Notes under the pieces: model-generated | What the model was told of the DNA's origin: nothing | What the model saw: only the letters and a program-made list of their open reading frames with translations | Databases searched by the model: none | Shown: positions 18,345 to 26,824 of the stretch, piece after piece | Layout of the letters: each line of letters begins with the position of its first letter | How positions within the stretch are numbered: position 1 is the stretch's first letter | Program-made: the position numbers and the translations under genes | From: Bacillus albus | GTDB lineage: Bacteria; Bacillota; Bacilli; Bacillales; Bacillaceae_G | Reading direction: 5' to 3' | Assembly: GCF_001884185.1 (NCBI RefSeq) | Contig: NZ_MAOE01000035.1 | Span: 372,001 to 436,000 of the forward strand | DNA length: 64,000 nucleotides

Positions 18345-18782
18345 ATGAAAACTTTAGGATACATATTAATGGAAAATGGTGAAAAAATCGATTTAGAATT
18401 TTTCCCAGAAGAGGCACCAAAAACAGTAGAAAACTTTAAAAAACTAGCAGAGCAAGGATTTTATGATGGTGTGACATTCCACCGTGTTATTCCTGGCTTC
18501 GTAAGCCAAGGTGGAGATCCAACAGGAACAGGTGCAGGTGGCCCAGGTTACTCTATCCCATGTGAAACTGATGGAAATCCTCATAGACACCTTGTAGGAT
18601 CACTTTCTATGGCTCATGCTGGCCGTAATACAGGTGGTAGCCAATTCTTTATCGTTCATGAGCCACAACCGCATTTAGATGGTGTACATACTGTATTCGG
18701 TAAAGCAACAAGCGGTATTGAAGCAGTATTAAACATGCGTCAAGGTGATGTAATGAAAGAAGTTAAAGTTTGGGAAGAATAA
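18345..18782 (+). CDS. ppiB: Cyclophilin-type peptidyl-prolyl isomerase
   Basis: A 145-residue cytosolic cyclophilin. It shows [21 protein letters not shown] near residue 45, [17 protein letters not shown] near 88 and [15 protein letters not shown] near 108, covering the catalytic Arg, Phe and Gln positions. It speeds cis-trans isomerisation of X-Pro bonds. The gene is monocistronic with its own terminator and sits next to the YpuA-like gene, as in B. subtilis. Confidence 0.95.
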   Translation: MKTLGYILMENGEKIDLEFFPEEAPKTVENFKKLAEQGFYDGVTFHRVIPGFVSQGGDPTGTGAGGPGYSIPCETDGNPHRHLVGSLSMAHAGRNTGGSQFFIVHEPQPHLDGVHTVFGKATSGIEAVLNMRQGDVMKEVKVWEE

Positions 18783-18791
18783 GGTAATGAG

Positions 18792-18818
18792 AAAAGAGAG
18801 CGATTGCTCTCTTTTTTT
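18792..18818 (+). terminator. Terminator after ppiB
   Basis: AAAAGAGAGC (18792-18801), loop GATT, GCTCTCTTTT (18806-18815) continuing into Ts. Confidence 0.85.
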
Positions 18819-19104
18819 CTTTTTTTAATAGGAATGTGTATGTCATTTACAGTACATGATACAAGTAGTACTGTTATTGCAGTGAAAATATGTTGCTTAT
18901 GAGAACAAAAAATTAACAAATTACATAGAATACATTAGATTACATGTTTCAATAAATATTTTTTTACATTCATATTGCTAGAATTCATTTGCTCTCATGT
19001 GATGAATCGTGAAGTAATAATGAGCGATGGATGTTTCTTTTCACTTTCATATAACAGTGTTTTTTCTTTTATCTACTTAGGAAAAATAGTACTGAAACAT
19101 ATAT

Positions 19105-19133
19105 TTGACTTTCTTCTTTTTGCTTTGTATGAT
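19105..19133 (+). promoter_or_regulatory. Putative promoter for ribT inside a 430-bp gene-poor stretch
   Basis: TTGACT (19105-19110) and TATGAT (19128-19133) are 17 bp apart, about 120 bp before ribT. The rest of 18819-19251 is AT-rich and I see no gene, FMN riboswitch or other structure in it. Confidence 0.5.
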
Positions 19134-19251
19134 TATCAAGTTGTTTTAAGCCCTTCTCACTCTGTTGAAAATATTGTAAAATGAATGTGATATGAAAAGA
19201 GTGGTTGAGGGGATTAATAGTTTGTAACTTTTGTAAGAAGGGATAAGGGTT

Positions 19252-19620
19252 ATGTTAATTCGTTTTAAAAAAAGTTATGAAAAGATTGCAATGGGGCTTC
19301 TTTCATTTATGCCAACGGAAAAAGATGTGAAAACATTACAATTGACTATGAAAGATTATGAAGCAAAGGATGATTGGCAATTGTATTTGTGGAAACAAAA
19401 TGAAGATTTTGTTGGGATAATGGGGATTGTAAAAAAAGAGAATCAAGTTTTGGAAATTCAGCATTTGAGTGTGAACCCATCTCACCGTCATATGGGTATT
19501 GGGACGAAGATGGTACAAGAGTTAAAGAGTAAATTTCTTGAGTTTACAATTTGCGGAAATGAGCAAACAGCAAGTTTTTGCAAAAAGTGTAAAGAGCTTG
19601 AACAAAATATACATTCGTGA
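19252..19620 (+). CDS. ribT: RibT-like GNAT acetyltransferase
   Basis: A 122-residue small GNAT protein. The acetyl-CoA loop is visible as LSVNPSHRHMGIGTKMV near residue 70, and the N-terminus MLIRFKKSYEKIAMGLLSFMP matches RibT of Bacillus. RibT closes the riboflavin operon (ribDEAHT) in B. subtilis, but its acceptor is unknown. Here it stands alone, with no other rib gene in the window and no FMN riboswitch upstream, yet still beside the DUF309 gene and scpA as in B. subtilis. Confidence 0.82.
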   Translation: MLIRFKKSYEKIAMGLLSFMPTEKDVKTLQLTMKDYEAKDDWQLYLWKQNEDFVGIMGIVKKENQVLEIQHLSVNPSHRHMGIGTKMVQELKSKFLEFTICGNEQTASFCKKCKELEQNIHS

Positions 19621-19660
19621 AAGCAGAGATAAGTAGTTTATTATCTCTGCTTTCTTTTTT
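19620..19660. terminator. Bidirectional terminator between ribT and the DUF309 gene
   Basis: AAAGCAGAGATAA (19620-19632) pairs perfectly with TTATCTCTGCTTT (19641-19653), followed by TTTTTT. The right arm contains the stop codon of the minus gene. Confidence 0.85.
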
Positions 19661-20159
19661 GTAATTGCTCATTTCGTTCAGCAATGACCTCTGTTCGATC
19701 ACGTAATGTGTGCTTATGTATGATATATTCACTAGAATTAGCATTTACATCTTTCCAAGGGAGGTTTTGTTTCTGACATAATTCCATGCAGTGCTGTTCT
19801 AATGCTGTATCTGATAATGGTAAAAATAACGGTGTAAAACCTTCTTCTTTCTGTATAGATTGCAATCTATCCTTGAGTAAGAATAGAAGTTGTGTAGCAT
19901 TTATTCCTAAACGTTGTAAAGGTGCACTGTTTTTTTCTAAAATCGTTATGGCGCTTTTCATCATCTTCTCTGAGCCATTCCAGTTAGAGCGTCTTTGATG
20001 GTATAAAGAAACTGCAATTTGAATGAGGCCGACTAAGTAATTGTCACGATTTCCTCTTGGTTTTTCTTTCCAATATTCTTCTAGTATTTCGTGGCATTCA
20101 AAATAATCATAATCTCCGTGAAAATGAATTAAAAATTGTATGTATTCGGTAGGATACAT
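19641..20159 (-). CDS. DUF309 protein (YpuF-like)
   Basis: A 172-residue mostly helical protein. The DUF309 signature is visible as YFECHEILEEYWK near residue 18 and YLVGLIQIAVSLYHQRRSN near 43. The ATG at 20159 is preferred to the GTG three codons earlier because AGAGGTGA lies 5 nt upstream. Its place next to scpA is conserved in Bacillus. No biochemical function is established. Confidence 0.83.
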   Translation of the reverse strand: MYPTEYIQFLIHFHGDYDYFECHEILEEYWKEKPRGNRDNYLVGLIQIAVSLYHQRRSNWNGSEKMMKSAITILEKNSAPLQRLGINATQLLFLLKDRLQSIQKEEGFTPLFLPLSDTALEQHCMELCQKQNLPWKDVNANSSEYIIHKHTLRDRTEVIAERNEQLQKRKQR

Positions 20160-20206
20160 GTTCTTCACCTCTGTTTAACGGTTATAAATACAAGTGTATC
20201 ATAGAA

Positions 20207-20257
20207 ATATGAACAATAAACGACTAGGGAGTTTTCCCTAGTCGTTATTGTTCATAT
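20207..20257 (-). terminator. Long hairpin terminator after the YjcZ peptide gene
   Basis: ACGACTAGGGA and TCCCTAGTCGT form the core of a 23-24 bp stem with one bulged base and a GTTT loop (20231-20234). The outer part includes the yjcZ-like stop codon. T-richness on the minus strand is modest, so RNA stabilisation is also possible. Confidence 0.65.
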
Positions 20258-20352
20258 TAGCAGAAGCAAGCTGCCCCTACAATAATTAGTAAAATAAACA
20301 ATACAACAAGTAATGCGAACCCACCGCTAAAACCGCAATCAACGTGACCCAT
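20257..20352 (-). CDS. YjcZ-family sporulation peptide (31 aa)
   Basis: A 31-codon gene. The product is a short polar, Gly-rich head (MGHVDCGFSGGFALL) followed by one hydrophobic helix (VVLFILLIIVGAACFC), the layout of the YjcZ/SspJ-like tiny sporulation proteins of Bacillus. AGGAGGTC lies 10 nt before the ATG. A CATATGATA element (plus 20390-20398) upstream fits the -10 of mother-cell sigma-K/E promoters, in line with late sporulation expression. Exact function is unknown. Confidence 0.85.
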   Translation of the reverse strand: MGHVDCGFSGGFALLVVLFILLIIVGAACFC

Positions 20353-20389
20353 AGTTTTTTGACCTCCTACATTGTTCTTACTACACTGT

Positions 20390-20398
20390 TATCATATG
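20390..20398 (-). promoter_or_regulatory. Possible sigma-K/E -10 element before the YjcZ peptide
   Basis: CATATGATA on the minus strand fits CATANNNTA. No clear -35 element is found at the expected distance, so support is partial. Confidence 0.35.
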
Positions 20399-20521
20399 AA
20401 GTGGTGGGCATGATGACATAGGCATCGGTCTATTTTTAATTAAATTTCTTAAAAAGGTTGGATAGAACATGAGTATGCTCTATACTTATGTTGTTATAGA
20501 AAAAATGTGGTGGGATGCTTT

Positions 20522-21265
20522 GTGCAGTATAATTTTAAAGTAGAGGCTTTTGAAGGGCCTTTAGATTTATTGTTACATTTAATACATCGTTATGAAATTG
20601 ACATATATAATATTCCTGTAGCGGAAATTACAGAGCAATATTTATCTTATGTTCACACGATGAAAGAACTACAATTAGATGTTGCAAGTGAGTATTTAGT
20701 AATGGCTGCAACGTTATTACAAATTAAAAGTAAAATGTTGTTGCCGAAACATGAAGAAGATGTACTTGATAACGGTGATGACTTTATAGATGATCCTCGT
20801 CAAGAATTGATGGAGAGGTTAATTGAATATAAGAAATATAAGCAAGTTGCTACTGAGCTAAAAGAAAGAGAACAAGAAAGAGCACAGCTATATACACGTC
20901 CGCCAATTGATTTTACATCGTTGCAACAAGAAGAGGAGACGAACTTACCTCTTGATGTTACGTTATATGATATGCTAGCGGCGTTTCAAAAATTAATGCG
21001 CCGAAAAAAAGCAAAGAAACCTGTAACAACACGTATTACTCGTCAAGAAATACCAATTGAACAGCGCATGACTGATATTTTAAAGCAGTTAGAAATACAA
21101 GGTGGTCGTCAAAGTTTTTATGATTTATTTGTTGATGATGAACGAGAAATAATGGTTGTAACATTTTTAGCGGTTCTTGAGCTGATGAAAAATCAACAAA
21201 TCATAATTGAACAAGAACATAATTTTGACGAAATTTTCGTATCAAGCTCTATTAAATCAGCATAG
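20522..21265 (+). CDS. scpA: Segregation and condensation protein A (kleisin)
   Basis: A 247-residue kleisin. The N-terminal part ([20 protein letters not shown]) binds the SMC neck, the middle is charged, and the C-terminal winged helix ([20 protein letters not shown]) binds the SMC head. ScpA with ScpB and SMC forms bacterial condensin. The GTG at 20522 is chosen because ScpA proteins begin MQYN/MEYQ at this point and GGTGGGA lies 7 nt upstream. It is separated from scpB by 157 bp with a terminator-like hairpin. Confidence 0.95.
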   Translation: MQYNFKVEAFEGPLDLLLHLIHRYEIDIYNIPVAEITEQYLSYVHTMKELQLDVASEYLVMAATLLQIKSKMLLPKHEEDVLDNGDDFIDDPRQELMERLIEYKKYKQVATELKEREQERAQLYTRPPIDFTSLQQEEETNLPLDVTLYDMLAAFQKLMRRKKAKKPVTTRITRQEIPIEQRMTDILKQLEIQGGRQSFYDLFVDDEREIMVVTFLAVLELMKNQQIIIEQEHNFDEIFVSSSIKSA

Positions 21266-21347
21266 ATCTAGTATGAAAAATGGGATAGACATATTATATC
21301 TCATGCTAAGTTTGAATGTATCGTTTGGAACAAGAGAAAAAATATTG

Positions 21348-21379
21348 AACCGAACGCATTGATTGTGATTCGGTTTTTT
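21348..21379 (+). terminator. Terminator-like hairpin between scpA and scpB
   Basis: AACCGAA (21348-21354) pairs with TTCGGTT (21369-21375) around a 14-nt loop, then TTTT. The stem is short, so partial read-through to scpB is likely. Confidence 0.5.
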
Positions 21380-21422
21380 GATGTGTGTTTTTATGGAGAA
21401 ATAGGAGGAAGGAGCTCGTAAA

Positions 21423-21995
21423 ATGGATAGAACAGAACAGAAATCAATCATTGAAGGGCTTTTATTTGTTTCTGGTGATGAAGGAATTTATCCAGAACAA
21501 ATAGCGAAAGTCCTTGAAATTGAAGGAAACGAAGTAATCGATATTTTAGAAGAAATGCAAAAAGAATGTGAAAGTGCACACCGCGGTTTGCAAATTGTAC
21601 AGTATGCAAAAGTATATCGTTTTGCTACAAAGAAAGAACATGCGTCGTATTATCAAAAATTAATAGACATCCCAACAGCTGCTTCACTCTCTCAGGCTGC
21701 TCTAGAAACGTTAGCGATTGTTGCATACCGTCAACCAATCACAAGAACAGAAATGGAAGAGATTAGAGGGGTAAAAACCGATAAGGCGTTACAAACGTTA
21801 GTTTCACACTTGCTTATAAAAGAAATGGGAAGAGCAGAAGGACCTGGGCGTCCTATTTTATATGGAACAACGAAAGAATTTTTGGACACGTTTGGATTGA
21901 AAACATTAGATGATTTACCTCCGCTTTCTGAAGAAAACGAACAAATGAATGAAGCGGATTTATTCTTCGGTTCTTTACAAGAGATATCGAAATAA
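21423..21995 (+). CDS. scpB: Segregation and condensation protein B
   Basis: A 190-residue protein of two winged-helix domains. [17 protein letters not shown] is near the N-terminus and [28 protein letters not shown] near residue 85 is the ScpB hallmark, followed by [20 protein letters not shown]. It dimerises and binds ScpA in the condensin complex. GGAGGAAGGAG upstream gives a strong ribosome site. In B. subtilis scpA and scpB are closely linked; the longer gap here is noted. Confidence 0.95.
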   Translation: MDRTEQKSIIEGLLFVSGDEGIYPEQIAKVLEIEGNEVIDILEEMQKECESAHRGLQIVQYAKVYRFATKKEHASYYQKLIDIPTAASLSQAALETLAIVAYRQPITRTEMEEIRGVKTDKALQTLVSHLLIKEMGRAEGPGRPILYGTTKEFLDTFGLKTLDDLPPLSEENEQMNEADLFFGSLQEISK

Positions 21996-22024
21996 AAGCT
22001 TAGCATTTTGCTAAGCTTTTTTTG
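21994..22024 (+). terminator. Terminator after scpB
   Basis: AGCTTAGCA (21997-22005), TTT loop, TGCTAAGCT (22009-22017), followed by a T-run. Confidence 0.85.
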
Positions 22025-22074
22025 TATATCAATTATATACCGTGCCATACTAATTGAAAAAAAGGAGACGAGTT

Positions 22075-22977
22075 ATGAAAGGTATGCGAAGTATTTTATT
22101 GTTAGTTTCTGTTTTGTTATGCTTTTCTTTAAATAGTGCATCGGCCAAAAGGTATATGATGTCTATTCATACTGCGTCTCCAATACATATGCAGCGGCAA
22201 CATTTCGGTAAAATGAAAGTGAGTTTCTTAAAAGTAGGGCAAGGTGATGCAACACTTATTATATTACCAAATGGACAAACGATGTTAATTGATGGGGGAC
22301 CTTATGAAGCTGGTGAGGTTATCATCCAAAAACTAATTGAAAAAGGGATTAATCATTTAGATGCTATCGTTAGTACTCATCCTGATATGGATCATATAGG
22401 AGGGCTCATTCCGATTGTAGAGCAAATGCCGGTTTCACTTATATTAGATAGCGGAAAAACATATAGTTCTTTTACTTATCATACGTATCGGAATCATATT
22501 AAAAAAAGAGGGATTCCTTTCGTTTCAGTAAAAGAAGGACAATACATCCCGCTAGATCCGCATGTATCCATACAAGTATTAAATAATGGGAAATCAAAAG
22601 ATGAAAATAATGAATCTTCAATTGTGTTAAAGGTACGATACGGAAAAGCAGATTTTTTATTAATGGGTGATGCGGATGTGCGGACGGAAACTGAAATATT
22701 AAAGCAATTTGATGTACATGCAGATGTATTAAAGGTGGGACATCACGGCTCCTATACTTCAACAAGTGAAATGTTTCTAAAGAAGGTAGAACCACAGTTC
22801 GCGATTCTTTCATATGGGAGCAAAAATCCGTATGGACATCCGCACCAAAGTGTAGTGAGACGATTAAAACAGCATGGTATAATGATGTATGGAACAAATA
22901 GACGTACTGTAGAAATGGAAACAGACGGTGAACATATTACAATTGGGTCTAGCGGATTAATGCCATTACTTAAGTGA
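22075..22977 (+). CDS. Secreted ComEC/Rec2-like metallo-beta-lactamase-fold hydrolase
   Basis: A 300-residue exported protein. A signal peptide (about residues 1-24, ending SASA) is followed by KVSFLKVGQGDATLIILPNG, STHPDMDHIGGL (HxxxDH metal motif, near residue 107) and VLKVGHHGSYTSTSEMFL near 225, matching the free-standing MBL domain found at the C-terminus of ComEC. In ComEC this domain is a candidate nuclease degrading the non-transported strand; free secreted forms are of uncertain role. The ATG at 22075 is chosen for AAAGGAG upstream. Confidence 0.87.
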   Translation: MKGMRSILLLVSVLLCFSLNSASAKRYMMSIHTASPIHMQRQHFGKMKVSFLKVGQGDATLIILPNGQTMLIDGGPYEAGEVIIQKLIEKGINHLDAIVSTHPDMDHIGGLIPIVEQMPVSLILDSGKTYSSFTYHTYRNHIKKRGIPFVSVKEGQYIPLDPHVSIQVLNNGKSKDENNESSIVLKVRYGKADFLLMGDADVRTETEILKQFDVHADVLKVGHHGSYTSTSEMFLKKVEPQFAILSYGSKNPYGHPHQSVVRRLKQHGIMMYGTNRRTVEMETDGEHITIGSSGLMPLLK

Positions 22978-23089
22978 TGTATACGATAGATGATATTGTT
23001 CCTTTTTGGAAAAAATGAATAACATATATTATAATTGCGAGAGATGTACTAAGCTTCCTTTTTGTTAAACAAAGAGGAAATTTCATTCG

Positions 23090-23104
23090 AATGTATAGAC
23101 AACT
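23090..23104 (+). promoter_or_regulatory. Candidate NagR (dre-like) operator upstream of nagA
   Basis: AATGTATAGACAACT resembles NagR/YvoA dre sites of the form TGGTATAGAYCA, sharing the TATAGA core and the ACT end. It lies about 80 bp before nagA, and nagR is the third gene of the operon. The left half-site is weak. Confidence 0.45.
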
Positions 23105-23185
23105 ACTCGTGCATATATTAAGATGGAATTAGGCGAATAAGGTAATAATAACAAGTAGGTATTTCATGGGAAAGGATCGATGAAA

Positions 23186-24328
23186 ATGAAAACGCAAGTT
23201 GTCATCAATGCCAAAATTTATACAGGTCAAGAAGTAGTGGAAAACGGATTTATTCGTTACGCAGAAACAATTAAAGAAATTGGTTTGATGGCTCAATATG
23301 TATCACAAGAAAATGAAGCGGTTTTAGATGCAGCAGGGAAAATTGTGATTCCAGGTATGATTGATGTTCATATTCATGGTGGATACGATATTGATGCGAT
23401 GGATGCAAATAGCGATGGGTTAGTAACTCTAGGTAAAGAAATGTTAAAAGAAGGAGTTACAACTTACTTCCCAACAACAATGACACAAGCTCCAGAAGCA
23501 ATCGAAGCGGCATTACATGCTGCGAAGGAAGCGAAAGAAAAAGGAGCACATTTCGAATATATTCACTTAGAAGGACCGTATGTTTCAAAAAAACGTGCAG
23601 GTGCACAACCACTTGAACATATTGTTCCTGCGAATATTGAACAATTTAAACAATGGCAGGAAGCAAGCGGGAATTTAATTAAATTAGTAACATATGCACC
23701 TGAAGAAGAGGGTGCGTTAGAGTTTGAGCAGTATCTTGCTGAAACTGGTGTTGTTGGCACAATGGGACATACAGATGCAATTGATGCACAACTAAAAAAT
23801 AGAAACATTACACATGCAACGCACTTATACAATCAAATGCGTGGATTACATCACCGTGAACCAGGAGTTGTTGGTCATGTGTTATTAAATCCAGATGTAA
23901 TGGTTGAAGTAATTACAGATGGTATTCACATTCACCCTGATATGGTGAAATTAGCATATAAATTAAAAGGCCCGAAAAAAGTAAGTGTTATTACTGACGC
24001 AATGCGTGCAAAAGGTCTTGAAGATGGATTATATGAGCTTGGCGGACAGCCTGTACATGTAAAAGATGGTAGTGCTCGATTAGAAGATGGAACGTTAGCT
24101 GGTAGTATTCTAAAAATGGATCAAGCTTTCCGAAATGTAATTGAATTTACAGGTTGTTCAATCGAAGATGCAGTACTAATGACATCAGTTAACCAGGCAG
24201 AAGAGTTTGGATTAAATAATAAAGGTGCGTTAGCGGTAGGAAAAGATGCAGACTTTGTTGTGATGAATGAGGATTTACATGTATATGATACGGTTCGTTT
24301 AGGAATTCATATGAAGGAAGGGAAGTAA
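23186..24328 (+). CDS. nagA: N-acetylglucosamine-6-phosphate deacetylase
   Basis: A 380-residue amidohydrolase-superfamily enzyme. Metal and substrate motifs are visible: DVHIHGGYDIDAMD near residue 57, HLEGPY near 128, GHTDA near 192, THLYNQMRG near 213 and VITDAMRAKG near 270. It converts GlcNAc-6-P to GlcN-6-P and acetate, feeding NagB downstream. I take the ATG at 23186, since GGGAAAGGAT sits 8 nt upstream; an ATG two codons earlier is too close. nagB follows after 4 nt. Confidence 0.95.
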   Translation: MKTQVVINAKIYTGQEVVENGFIRYAETIKEIGLMAQYVSQENEAVLDAAGKIVIPGMIDVHIHGGYDIDAMDANSDGLVTLGKEMLKEGVTTYFPTTMTQAPEAIEAALHAAKEAKEKGAHFEYIHLEGPYVSKKRAGAQPLEHIVPANIEQFKQWQEASGNLIKLVTYAPEEEGALEFEQYLAETGVVGTMGHTDAIDAQLKNRNITHATHLYNQMRGLHHREPGVVGHVLLNPDVMVEVITDGIHIHPDMVKLAYKLKGPKKVSVITDAMRAKGLEDGLYELGGQPVHVKDGSARLEDGTLAGSILKMDQAFRNVIEFTGCSIEDAVLMTSVNQAEEFGLNNKGALAVGKDADFVVMNEDLHVYDTVRLGIHMKEGK

Positions 24329-24332
24329 TTAA

Positions 24333-25121
24333 ATGAATATTCTTGTTGTAAAAACTCCAGAAGAACTAGCAGAAGCAGGTTATAAATTAATTGAAGAAGT
24401 TGTAAAAACAAAAGAAAATCCAACATTAGGAATGGCTACAGGAAGCTCTCCATTAGGTATTTATGCAGAAATGCGAAAAAATAAACTTGATACAAGCCGT
24501 GTAACCACTGTAAACTTAGATGAGTACGTAAATTTACCACATGAAGATAAAAACAGCTATCATTATTTCATGCAAGAACAGTTGTTTGATCATCTTCCAT
24601 TTAAACAAACTTATGTACCAAACGGGATGGCAAGTGATTTAGAGGAAGAGTGCAAACGTTATGAGGGCATTCTAGCTGCTAACCCAGTTGACCTACAGAT
24701 TCTTGGAATCGGTGAAAACGGTCACATCGGATTTAACGAGCCAGGGACACCGTTTAATTCTCCAACAAACATTGTTGAATTAACAGAATCTACACGCCAA
24801 GCAAACCTTCGCTTCTTCGAGAAAGAAGAAGATGTGCCAACTCATGCAATTACAATGGGAATTGGAAGCATTATGAAAGCGAAACAAATTCTACTTGTTG
24901 CTATGGGTGCTAAAAAGGCAGAAGCTGTTAAAGAATTATTGCAAGGTGAATATAGTGAAGCGTGTCCTGCTACAGTTTTACAACGTCATCCGAATGTAAC
25001 CGTAATCGCTGATCAAGAAGCTCTATCTTTATGCAGTGAGGCGATTGCTGATGAACATCGACAAGTATTCACCATTTCCGATCTATTATCAGATTCAAGA
25101 GTGGGTGAAACAGCTAATTGA
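24333..25121 (+). CDS. nagB: Glucosamine-6-phosphate deaminase
   Basis: A 262-residue enzyme with [14 protein letters not shown] near residue 35, [11 protein letters not shown] near 63 and [15 protein letters not shown] near 130, which contains the catalytic Asp/His region of the NagB family. It converts GlcN-6-P to fructose-6-P and ammonia. The second gene of nagABR; its last 71 bp overlap nagR in another frame. Confidence 0.96.
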   Translation: MNILVVKTPEELAEAGYKLIEEVVKTKENPTLGMATGSSPLGIYAEMRKNKLDTSRVTTVNLDEYVNLPHEDKNSYHYFMQEQLFDHLPFKQTYVPNGMASDLEEECKRYEGILAANPVDLQILGIGENGHIGFNEPGTPFNSPTNIVELTESTRQANLRFFEKEEDVPTHAITMGIGSIMKAKQILLVAMGAKKAEAVKELLQGEYSEACPATVLQRHPNVTVIADQEALSLCSEAIADEHRQVFTISDLLSDSRVGETAN

Positions 25122-25782
25122 GGACGGCGAATGGAAGCCGGGAGATAAAATCCCATCTGAGAATGAACTTTGCGATAAGTTCGAAGTGAGTCGTATGACA
25201 ATCAGACAGGCGATTAATAATTTAGTGGAACAAGGTTATTTATATCGGAAACGTGGAATCGGTACGTTTGTCCAACTTCCGAAAGTGGAACAAAAATTGC
25301 AAGGAATGACGGGATTCACAGAAGACATGATTTCTCGTGGGATGAACCCAAGTAGTCAATTATTAAGTTTCCGCCTCGTTCCAGCTACTGCGAAAATAGC
25401 AGACCGGCTGAGAATACAGGAGGGAGAGTCGGTTTATGAAGTGAGGCGTATTCGCTTAGCTGATGATGAACCGATTGCTTTTGAGACGACATATTTGTCG
25501 CCAGCTCTTGTAAAAGATATTAACGAAGAAATATTGCAACAATCTTTATATGAACATTTAGAGAAAAAACTGGGCTTTAAACTTGTTAGCGCTACTCAAT
25601 CAATTGAAGCTTCAATTGCAACGGATAATGAAGCTGAACATCTGCATATTCCTAAAAAGGCGCCAGTACTTGTAATGCGTCAATGGTCATATTCAGAAGG
25701 TGAAGTACCGTTAGAGTACGTGAAATGTATTTATCGTGGGGATCGTTATAAATTTATTACAAACATCGCACGTAACAAATAA
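25051..25782 (+). CDS. nagR: GntR/HutC-type repressor NagR (YvoA)
   Basis: A 243-residue regulator. The N-terminal winged helix ([19 protein letters not shown], then [21 protein letters not shown] and [10 protein letters not shown]) is followed by a UTRA effector domain (from about residue 80, with [20 protein letters not shown]). B. subtilis NagR starts MNINKQSPIPIYYQ, so I choose the ATG at 25051 ([14 protein letters not shown]), 71 bp inside nagB. GTGAGG lies 9 nt upstream. It should repress the nag genes until GlcN-6-P or GlcNAc-6-P binds the UTRA domain. Confidence 0.93.
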   Translation: MNIDKYSPFPIYYQIQEWVKQLIEDGEWKPGDKIPSENELCDKFEVSRMTIRQAINNLVEQGYLYRKRGIGTFVQLPKVEQKLQGMTGFTEDMISRGMNPSSQLLSFRLVPATAKIADRLRIQEGESVYEVRRIRLADDEPIAFETTYLSPALVKDINEEILQQSLYEHLEKKLGFKLVSATQSIEASIATDNEAEHLHIPKKAPVLVMRQWSYSEGEVPLEYVKCIYRGDRYKFITNIARNK

Positions 25783-25834
25783 TATATTTCAGTTTGTGAA
25801 GTACAGTAAATGTCAAATTGTTTAACATGTAAAG

Positions 25835-25876
25835 AAAAAATACGACTCATCCTTATAAGGAGTGAGTCGTATTTTT
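25835..25876. terminator. Bidirectional terminator between nagR and the Cof phosphatase
   Basis: AAATACGACTCA and TGAGTCGTATTT form a 12-bp stem enclosing an inner CCTTATAAGG palindrome, flanked by A- and T-runs. The stop codon of the minus gene is inside the hairpin. Confidence 0.85.
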
Positions 25877-26659
25877 ATTATGAGCAATTACATGGTTAAC
25901 AGCATCTTTAACTGTATTTACCACATAGTGAGCGTGTTCTTTTACTGCGTCATCAGCTTGAGACATAGCAAAACTGTGAGGAGTTAAAGAAAACATTGGA
26001 ATATCATTATAAGAATCTCCTATGCAAGCAATTTCCTCTGGTTGTAATTGAAACTCTTTTAATAAAACAGAAATAGCAGAACCTTTACTAACATTAGGTG
26101 GCATTACATCTAAACATTGTTCTGCTGAAATGAAGGTACTAACTTTTCCATGGAATTTTTCATCAATTTTTTTCTGAAGAAGTTGTAAACTTTCCTTTGT
26201 TCCGCCGACAGAGATTTTATTTGGGAAAATAGTATCATCAATCTTTTCTAATAGATGCGGTTCTTCAACGGAAGTCATCGTTACTTGTTGTTCCAGTTCA
26301 TGAATAAACGGTGTTTTCTCTTCAATGTAATAATTATGTTCATCACTTACATAACGAAAATAAGGATCTTCATTTGTCATTGCTAATAGATCTGGTAGAA
26401 TACTCGAATCGAATGTTGCTGATAATAGTTGCTTGTTTTCGTACGTGTATACGAAAACACCATTTACACTAATACGGTGGAAATTTGTATTTACAGCTTT
26501 CATTAAGTCTGCAATTTCGTTATCAAGTCGGCCAGAAGCGAAACAAAGAATAACATTTTGCTCAGCAAGACTGCGAAGTGCTGCAATATCCTGTTCGTCA
26601 ATGAATCCTCCGTGTTGCATCATTGTACCATCGATATCACTTACAAACATTTTAATCAT
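25853..26659 (-). CDS. Cof-type HAD phosphatase
   Basis: A 268-residue HAD IIB hydrolase. Motif I is VSDIDGTMMQ near residue 6, motif II CFASGR near 39, the lysine motif MPPNVSKGSA near 192 and motif IV ACIGDSYNDIPMF near 221. It is a diverged paralogue of the enzyme at 16475 and similar in layout. Substrate is not deducible, but its place between the nag and pts genes suggests a role with sugar phosphates. Confidence 0.87.
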   Translation of the reverse strand: MIKMFVSDIDGTMMQHGGFIDEQDIAALRSLAEQNVILCFASGRLDNEIADLMKAVNTNFHRISVNGVFVYTYENKQLLSATFDSSILPDLLAMTNEDPYFRYVSDEHNYYIEEKTPFIHELEQQVTMTSVEEPHLLEKIDDTIFPNKISVGGTKESLQLLQKKIDEKFHGKVSTFISAEQCLDVMPPNVSKGSAISVLLKEFQLQPEEIACIGDSYNDIPMFSLTPHSFAMSQADDAVKEHAHYVVNTVKDAVNHVIAHNKNTTHSL

Positions 26660-26824
26660 GTTGTTATCTCCTTTCTATGTACAGTTGCTCTTACATTATA
26701 CGCATCATATATAAACATGTCTAAAAAATGAATTTTTATGAAATGGTAGATGTTTTACATTGACGACAAAGAAGAATATTCTGTAACATAAAAGCAGGCT
26801 ATTTAAGTACGAGGGTGGTGTTAT

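Noticed and set aside
18975..19184. 69-aa ORF between ppiB and ribT
   Set aside because: AT-rich, no ribosome site, and it overlaps the likely ribT promoter.
22978..23185. Possible small gene between the MBL protein and nagA
   Set aside because: No frame of useful length with a ribosome site; only the TATAGA motif stands out.
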